Assembly: GCA_026239495.1 (NCBI GenBank)
Contig: CP110830.1
Location: 744,001 to 808,000 of the forward strand
Direction: 5' to 3'
DNA from: Spiroplasma phoeniceum
Lineage (GTDB): Bacteria > Bacillota_I > Bacilli_A > Mycoplasmatales > Mycoplasmataceae
Length of the DNA: 64,000 nucleotides
Shown here: piece after piece, positions 57,796-64,000 of the stretch
Position numbering within the stretch: the stretch's first letter is position 1
Layout of the letters: every line of letters starts with the position of its first letter
The notes under the pieces: model-generated
The model's input: the letters and a program-made list of their open reading frames with translations, nothing else
Told to the model about the DNA's origin: nothing
The model's database searches: none
Program-made: the position numbers and the translations under genes

Positions 57796-57810
57796 AAAAG
57801 ACTTTTTTTG
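57787..57810 (+). terminator. Terminator overlapping the stop codon
   Basis: AAGTC pairs with GACTT, then a T7 run. Confidence 0.6.
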
Positions 57811-58087
57811 TTTATAATGGTGATGCGAAGAGGTGAATTATGGCAGATATAACAAAATTAGAAAGTTTTAAATTAATAACATTAGAAGAGTTTAAAAATT
57901 GAGAGGGTTTTGATAAATTAGTAGCACAATATGGGAAGAAACTTTATGATGATAATATTTCAAATTATTTAATTGAGGGAATTACAAGAGCAAGTTTGCA
58001 GTTAGATAGTATTTGTGGTTATAGTTTAGAAACGGAGTTTCCATTACTTGATCCAAATAATGAAATTGATAAAAAACGTATTAATTA

Positions 58088-59155
58088 GACTTATTGCGAT
58101 ACCTGGTTTTATTATTAAAATATTATTATAAAATATAATTTATGAGGATATTAAATTATGAAATTTGATGAATTTAAAAATATTAATGATAAAGAATGAT
58201 TAAGATTAACAGGAATAAAACAAGATATTTTTAATAAAATGTTAGATATTTTACAAGTAGCTGAAATAGAAAAATTTAAAAAAGGTGGCAAAGCTAATAA
58301 ATTATCACTAGAAAATCGATTATTGATGACTTTGTCGTATTGACGAGAATATCGAACTTATTTTCATCTTGGAAAAAATTTCGGAATTAGTGAAGCTAAT
58401 TGTTATCGCAATATCAAGTGAATTGAAGATATTTTAATTAAACACCCTGATTTTCAGCAAGTTGCTGGTAAAAAAGCACTAATAAATGATTATTTTAATG
58501 ATAAAACTATTATTATTGATGTTACCGAAACCCCAATCCAACGCCCAAAAAAAGACAAAAACAATCTTATTCTGGTAAAAAGAAAAAACACACTATTAAA
58601 ACACAAGTAATTATCGAACAAGAAACCAAAAAAATTATTGCAACAATTTTTTCACTTGGTAAAAAACACGATTATGCTTTATTTAAAGAATCAAAAATCG
58701 CAATTTTAAAAAATACCAAATTAATAGTTGATAGTGGTTATCAAGGAATACAAAAAATTCACAATAATGTTATAATGCCCACAAAGAAAACTAAGAAAAA
58801 ACATTTAAATAAAGAACAAAAACAACATAATAGACTAGTTTCAAAAATAAGAATTATTATTGAAAATATTTTTGCTATTCTTAAAAAATTTAAAATTATT
58901 ACAGAAAAATATAGAAATCGTAGAAAACGATTTAGTTTAAGATTTAATTTAATTGCTTCAATTTATAATTTACAATTATTATAGTTATCATAAAAGATTT
59001 ATTTAAAATTAACGAATTTGAATAATAAAATAATTTTTCGTTGTGGCAAAATATTAAATTTTTAAATAAAAGACATAATTAATTAAAATTATAATTTTAT
59101 ATTAACCCCTTTTTACAAATATTTGAAATTATTTTAATGGGTTATGCAAGAAGTC
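58088..59155 (+). mobile_element. IS5-family element subtype B
   Basis: 1068 bp. The left end carries one change (GACTTATTGC). TA flanks; inserted in the connector gene. Confidence 0.92.
58158..58984 (+). CDS. IS5-family transposase (-1 frameshift), intact
   Basis: Both frames are open; catalytic segments present. One Ser-to-Ile change in the second frame. Confidence 0.87.
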
Positions 59156-59332
59156 TATTGTGTAAAAATTGCTTGTTGTTTACAAACTCAATATTTAATA
59201 AGAACTGGGATTGAATATTCTAGTGGTGGTAAAAATAGTAGTGATGGTGTAGCAAGTTATACATATGCTAGTAATATGAAGATAGAATTTTCCCCTGATG
59301 TTATAAGTTTATTAGAAAAAAGCAAAGTTTTA

Positions 59333-60251
59333 TAAATCACAAACTATAACTAAAATAAACCCTGATAATTATGGTTTTAAAAATGAATATCATACTTGAT
59401 TTGGTCGCCCTGATACTAATCATAAAGATAGACCAATTATGTTAAGTGAAGCAGATTCTAATTATGTATGAAAAAATAGTATTTTTAAATCTAATACTTT
59501 ATCTATTATTCCGTGATATGATACTGAAAAAAGTGGAATATGACAAATTGAAATATCAAGAGAATTATTAATAAGTTATATTGATAATTATGTAAAAAAT
59601 TTAGTAATTAAAGTTGATAATAAATCAGTGGTATATAATTCTAATAATGAGTTATCAGTTCCTTTTGACAATGAAACTATTTATGAAGAAAATGGATTAT
59701 GAAAAGCAAAACAAGGTGGCGATATTCCATCAGATATTATTAAAGATAGTGACTTAAATAAAGATTATATTGAAAAAGTTGATGGTAAATATATTGTAAA
59801 AACATCACAAGATATTAATCTTAAACAAGATAAATTAGTAAGTGGCACAAATATTAAAACTATTAATGGTAATTCATTATTAGGCAGTGGTGATATATCT
59901 ATTGGTAATAATGATTGAGAAGTTGTTAATACTAGTGATTTTAAACCTAATGATACTCAATATATTTTACCAATCACCCCTAATGGAATATATAAATATA
60001 AAGTTTAATTAGGATATTTAAAAGAAAATAAAACTATTTATAAAAGTTCATTAATTTTTAGTGAAAAAAACTTTGATAAAAATTATGATGTAGTAGTTGG
60101 AAATACCTTTCAATTTTCAGGTTTACCTATTTTTACAATATCTATTAGTTTAAGAAAAGGTTATCAAAATTCTATTATTAATTTATTAAATCAAAATAAT
60201 GTTAAATATGAAATACAAACATTAAATATTGAAAGAAAAAAAGTAAATTAG
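59333..60251 (+). pseudogene. Phage tail fibre/receptor-binding protein
   Basis: Mid-protein LVSGTNIKTINGNSLLGSG is the classic short motif at the junction of phage fibre shafts, and it is preceded by DIPSDIIKDSDLNKDYIEKVDG. No clear start codon is left, and a TAA interrupts near 60006. It would contact the host surface. Confidence 0.75.
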
Positions 60252-60266
60252 AATGTAAATATTTTC

Positions 60267-60401
60267 TTTAATTTTGTAGAAAAATCTTGATATTTATAAA
60301 AAAACTTGATTTTATTGACTTTTTAATAAATTAATATTTTTGTAAAAACATATATTTTATAAGGGTTTTTAACTTTATTAAGAGTTTTCTACAAAATTAA
60401 A
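60267..60401. repeat. 135-nt inverted-repeat unit (copy 2)
   Basis: Clearly related to 1707-1841 along its length, but the arms now carry a few mismatches. It ends about 70 bases before the S1-domain gene, the same spacing copy 1 has to its downstream gene. Confidence 0.8.
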
Positions 60402-60469
60402 GCAAAATTAAAGAATTATTTTCACCATTTAAATATATAATTAGTTTATAAAAGAAGAAAAATTATATT

Positions 60470-60796
60470 ATGTATGACAAAAATAGCAAAATTATTGTAA
60501 AAATAACAAACATTACACCTTATGGCACTTTTTGTAGAGCAGAAAGAGCTGATGGTTTAATTCATATTAGTGAAATTTCAGATTATTATGTAAGAGATAC
60601 AAGAGACTTTTTTGATATTGATGATGAAATTGAAGTTGAAATTATTGATTTTGATTCAGTTAGAAAACATCTTAAATTAAGTTATAAAAAATGTCATCCT
60701 GAATTATTGAGAAATGATAATGATAAAATCAAAGAAACTTCACCTAATTTAGAAAAGTTATTAAATACAAATTATTTATTAGAAAAAGAAAAATAG
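60470..60796 (+). CDS. S1-domain RNA-binding protein
   Basis: 108 residues, intact. An S1 domain spans residues ~5-70 (KIVVKITNITPYGTF-like start, ADGLIHISEISDYYV, FDIDDEIEVEIIDFD, RKHLKLSYK), then a short Lys/Glu tail. Similar to the small S1 proteins (general stress protein 13/YugI type). It may bind RNA or ribosomes. Own promoter region contains the inverted-repeat unit; a strong terminator follows. Confidence 0.8.
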   Translation: MYDKNSKIIVKITNITPYGTFCRAERADGLIHISEISDYYVRDTRDFFDIDDEIEVEIIDFDSVRKHLKLSYKKCHPELLRNDNDKIKETSPNLEKLLNTNYLLEKEK

Positions 60797-60819
60797 TCTT
60801 TATATGACTATTTTTTTTC
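60789..60819 (+). terminator. Strong terminator
   Basis: AAAATAGTC pairs with GACTATTTT, then a T8 run; overlaps the stop of the S1 gene. Confidence 0.75.
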
Positions 60820-60822
60820 ATT

Positions 60823-60972
60823 TTATTTATTTTCTTTGTTGTGTAATATATAAAAATTGATAAGATGTTCTATTCGTTGTGAGTTGGTATATAATTCAGG
60901 TAATTCATTTCAAACTTTTTCTTTTTTTTCATTTAAGTAAACATTTATATTACGAATTAATTTTCTTTTCAT
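60823..60972 (-). CDS. Small basic phage protein, 49 residues
   Basis: MKRKLIRNINVYLNEKKEKV..., with a strand-helix-helix look (VYLNEKKEKVWNEL, SQRIEHLINFYI) like ribbon-helix-helix DNA binders. RBS AAAGGAGA. It is the last gene of the leftward early operon, 12 bases after the methyltransferase stop. Binding role is a guess. Confidence 0.5.
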
Positions 60973-61159
60973 AAATAATCTCCTTTAAATAAATAATGTA
61001 GTTTGAATATTACTCAATCTTTGTTTTGCTAATTTATAATATTTTTCATTAATTTCTATACCAATTCAACGCCGATTTAATTGTTCACAAGCAATAGCGG
61101 TTGTACCACTCCCTAAAAAGCAATCTAATACAGTATCACCAACTTTACTATGTTTATTA

Positions 61160-62226
61160 GACTTCTTGCGATACCTGGTTTTATTATTAAAATATTATTA
61201 TAAAATATAATTTATGAGGATATTAAATTATGAAATTTGATGAATTTAAAAATATTAATGATAAAGAATGATTAAGATTAACAGGAATAAAACAAGATAT
61301 TTTTAATAAAATGTTAGATATTTTACAAGTAGCTGAAATAGAAAAATTTAAAAAAGGTGGCAAAGCTAATAAATTATCACTAGAAAATCGATTATTGATG
61401 ACTTTATCGTATTGACGAGAATATCGAACTTATTTTCATCTTGGAAAAATTTCGGAATTAGTGAAGCTAATTGTTATCGCAATATCAAGTGAATTGAAGA
61501 TATTTTAATTAAACACCCTGATTTTCAGCAAGTTGCTGGTAAAAAAGCACTAATAAATGATTATTTTAATGATAAAACTATTATTATTGATGCTACCGAA
61601 ACCCCAATCCAACGCCCAAAAAAAGACAAAAACAATCTTATTCTGGTAAAAAGAAAAAACACACTATTAAAACACAAGTAATTATTGAACAAGAAACCAA
61701 AAAAATTATTGCAACAAGTTTTTCACTTGGTAAAAAACACGATTATGCTTTATTTAAAGAATCAAAAATCGCAATTTTAAAAAATACCAAATTAATAGTT
61801 GATAGTGGTTATCAAGGAATACAAAAAATTCACAATAATGTTATAATGCCCACAAAGAAAAATAAGAAAAAACATTTAAATAAAGAACAAAAACAACATA
61901 ATAGACTAGTTTCAAAAATAAGAATTATTATTGAAAATATTTTTGCTATTCTTAAAAAATTTAAAATTATTACAGAAAAATATAGAAATCGTAGAAAACT
62001 ATTTAGTTTAAGATTTAATTTAATTGCTTCAATTTATAATTTACAATTATTATAGTTATCATAAAAGATTTATTTAAAATTAACGAATTTGAATAATAAA
62101 ATAATTTTTCGTTGTGGCAAAATATTAAATTTTTAAATAAAAAACATAATTAATTAAAATTATAATTTTATATTAACCCCTTTTTACAAATATTTGAAAT
62201 TATTTTAATGGGTTATGCAAGAAGTC
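61160..62226 (+). mobile_element. IS5-family element subtype B
   Basis: TA-flanked, inserted in the methyltransferase gene. Confidence 0.92.
61230..62055 (+). pseudogene. IS5-family transposase, 1-nt deletion
   Basis: The GGAAAAAATTTC run is one A short near 61447; further substitutions include C-to-A at ~61861 and G-to-T at ~62000. Confidence 0.87.
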
Positions 62227-62829
62227 TATTAATTTGTAATTTAATTAAATTAATATCTTTAACAGTAGGATGCTTAATAGTTCCTATAAATTGATTATTA
62301 CTATTAGTAGCTTGATAAATAGTTTTCATGTCTTGATTTCAAACATTACTATAACTAATTGATTTTTTGTAAATATATAAACATAATTCTTTATCTTTAC
62401 GATATGAATTATTAGTAGGTACATCATTTGTTTTTTGATAAATTATTAATTCAAACTTTAAATTATAATTTTCTATTTCAATTAAATATTCTTTTAATTG
62501 TTTTTTTGATAAATAAATTATAAAATTTGGTTTTTTAATAATTCGCATTCATTCTTTAAAATATGATGGTATATTAAAACTATCAATAAATTCACCTTGT
62601 AAAAATTCAAGTTCTCTTTTCCGAATTTGATATTGAATATTAGATGTATTAGGATCATTTAATTTTTTTAAGTTATATTCAATATGTTTTTCTTTATTTT
62701 CTAATTTTTTAACAATATCAGGGTAAAGGTAAGGTGGATCAGTTAATATTAAATCAATACTTTTATCAGGTATTGTTTTTAATATTTTTAATGATTCACC
62801 AAGTATTAATTCGCCTAGATTAGTTTTCA

Positions 62830-63314
62830 TTATTTACTTTCATAATTAGCAATAATAATGGCATCTCGTAAATGATTATTTATTTTTTGATTATTATAAA
62901 ATCAACCCTTACCATATTGATAAGTTAAATTATTATCTTTATCAAATTCTCATAAACAACTATCATTATATTTACTCAAATTCTCCATATTTTTAATCAC
63001 TGATTTAGTATGTTTTGGTGATACTCAATTAAATTTAATTTCTGAAATCATTTTAAATCGTATAATAAGGTCTTAAATTACACCCAATAATCTTAATAAA
63101 TCGTCTCTATCTTTTGAACCATTAGCAGATATAAATAGACAATTTTCAATATTTAAAATAAATTCTGTATATTTTCCTATTATTGTTAATATAAAATCTT
63201 TTTGGTTTAATCATCATTTATCAGTAAATTCATTTTTTCAATTAATTTATTATCTTCAAAAACAACAATACCAGTAGTACCAGTTCCTGATGGATCAATA
63301 CCTATTTTTATCAT
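62830..63314 (-). pseudogene. RuvC-like phage Holliday junction resolvase, broken
   Basis: MIKIGIDPSGTGTTGIVVF gives the first catalytic Asp and the Gly-rich strand. WVSPKHTKSVI and NNHLRDAIIIANYESK give the C-terminal helix with the last Asp. It resolves recombination or packaging branches. A 1-nt frameshift near 63233 and a TAA at ~63073 inactivate it. It overlaps both neighbours, as expected for an early operon recT-resolvase-methylase. Confidence 0.75.
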
Positions 63315-64000
63315 GCGCATACATCCTCATCATTGTTATTATTAGCTACTGATACTACATTTGAGATATCTTCTTCTTTAACTACATTATCTTTTGTGTC
63401 CGCTATTTCTGTATAAGATTGGGAATTTATATTATTTGATAATTGTTCATCGCTCATCTGCCCCCTATTTTTGGCAACAGTAATATCATTAAAAGGTATA
63501 TAATCAAAATTACCATCTTCTTTTATTTGTTTTTCATCTAAATCAATATTATTAATATCAACGCCTAATTCTTGGGCTAATTTACGATATAATTTTGCTT
63601 CAACCATTTCTTTTGGTCATTTATTTCAAGGTGAAAAATCACTATTGCCGCTTGGACTACTACTTTTTAAACGGTCAATATCTGCTTTTCTTAATAAAAT
63701 GCCTTTTGTTTCACCAGTTAAACGATTAACCCCAAAAGCATAAGCACCAATAATGTTTTCATATTGACTTGTATTTGTCATAAAATCTATTTCATGTAAT
63801 TTTGGTTTTTGTAAATCAGTATCTCATACAAATTTTTCATTTTTATAAATAATTCCTCGTTTTAACATTCAATGTTCTTGTTCCATTCTTTTTTGAAAAA
63901 CAGAACTATCAATAATAGTTGTTAATTTATTTTTAAATGGAATAATATTAAAATATTTTCCAAATATTAAACCTTTATTACTTAAATTAATAATTCCTAG
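63308..64000 (-). CDS. recT: RecT-family single-strand annealing protein (5' end beyond window)
   Basis: About 230 C-terminal residues are visible: IIGAYAFGVNRLTGETKG, LLRKADIDRLKSSSPSG and FSPWNKWPKEMVEAKLYRKL, a RecT hallmark. A long acidic low-complexity tail follows (VVKEEDISNVVSVANNNNDED). With UGA as Trp it ends at TAA 63308-63310, overlapping the resolvase start. It anneals complementary strands during phage recombination. Confidence 0.85.

Larger units (their letters stand above)
57840..59335 (+). pseudogene. Phage head-tail connector-like protein, split by IS5
   Basis: The 5' part reads MADITKLESFKLITLEEFKN...ITRASLQLDSICGYSLETEFP, with the ARASLQIDS-type helix common in head completion (gp6-like) proteins. 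After the IS5 the 3' part reads CLQTQYLIRTGIEYSSGGKNSSDGVASYTYA. About 140 codons without the IS; no other defect seen. RBS AAGAGGTG. Confidence 0.6.
60985..62830 (-). pseudogene. Phage DNA methyltransferase (beta-class, DPPY), split by IS5
   Basis: The N-terminal part has DLILTDPPYLYPDIV (catalytic motif IV, residues ~27-40). The C-terminal part after the IS5 has VLDCFLGSGTTAIACEQLNRRWIGIEI (motif I FxGxG). The order DPPY then FxGxG is that of beta-class adenine or N4-cytosine methyltransferases; a target-recognition region lies between. Without the IS it would be ~260 residues with no other defect. The start overlaps the resolvase stop (TAATG). No partner restriction gene is visible; a phage self-methylation role is likely. 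Confidence 0.8.

Noticed and set aside
6387-62226. The many regularly recurring copies as a CRISPR-like array
   Set aside because: Repeats are ~1 kb transposons in both orientations at irregular distances; no short repeat-spacer pattern exists.
60985-62830. Restriction-modification system
   Set aside because: No endonuclease gene accompanies the methyltransferase; its neighbours are phage recombination genes.

Overview
The window is from a Spiroplasma chromosome, most likely of the Citri group. It is extremely AT-rich, and UGA is read as tryptophan throughout: housekeeping genes such as pheS, pheT and lepA are only full length if TGA is Trp. Coordinates below use that code. Most of the 64 kb is degenerate tailed-phage DNA riddled with insertion sequences; three short islands of host genes sit between.

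Host islands. (1) About 12.85-20.38 kb: a broken NAD(P)H-hydrate dehydratase gene (nnrD), a 1068-residue FtsX-type ABC permease, then a T-box leader followed by pheS-pheT. (2) 25.15-26.5 kb: a remnant that looks like yceD, and an RpiR-family SIS-domain regulator. (3) 34.2-36.7 kb: a small hypothetical protein and lepA.

Phage DNA lies in at least six blocks. 1-4.0 kb (-): small and large terminase subunits plus a second, unrelated terminase ATPase. 21.5-24.95 kb (-): early genes including SSB. 28.2-33.6 kb (-): early genes, RuvC/RNase H-like resolvase, OB-fold-like protein, scaffold, capsid. 38.2-44.2 kb (+): a second copy of the resolvase/OB-fold pair, a capsid C-terminal fragment, a KTSC-like gene and a repeat-bearing surface protein. 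45.3-60.8 kb (+): membrane protein, scaffold, capsid, portal, tail proteins, a lipoprotein, a connector, a tail fibre and an S1-domain protein. 60.8-64.0 kb (-): DNA methyltransferase, resolvase and RecT. Nearly all large phage genes carry stops, frameshifts or IS insertions. A handful of small genes are still open.

Mobile DNA. One IS5-family element (about 1068 bp, TA targets, -1 frameshift between two reading frames, left end GACTTCTTGC) is present as two subtypes, called A and B here, in some 18 whole or partial copies, often nested or rearranged. There are also two ISLre2/UPF0236-type transposase genes and a third fragment, two IS3-family copies of one kind plus a remnant of another, and an IS30 transposase split by two IS5 copies. 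A 146-151 bp inverted-repeat element with 8-bp target duplications (a MITE) occurs twice.

Main points for a second look: a spiralin-like C-terminal domain shared by two otherwise unrelated phage capsid proteins; the new MITE; a paired hairpin plus GC-rich non-coding island in two phage early regions; a 135-nt inverted-repeat unit present twice; a variable (TA)n tract upstream of a phage-linked lipoprotein; and a strong G-to-T bias among inactivating mutations.
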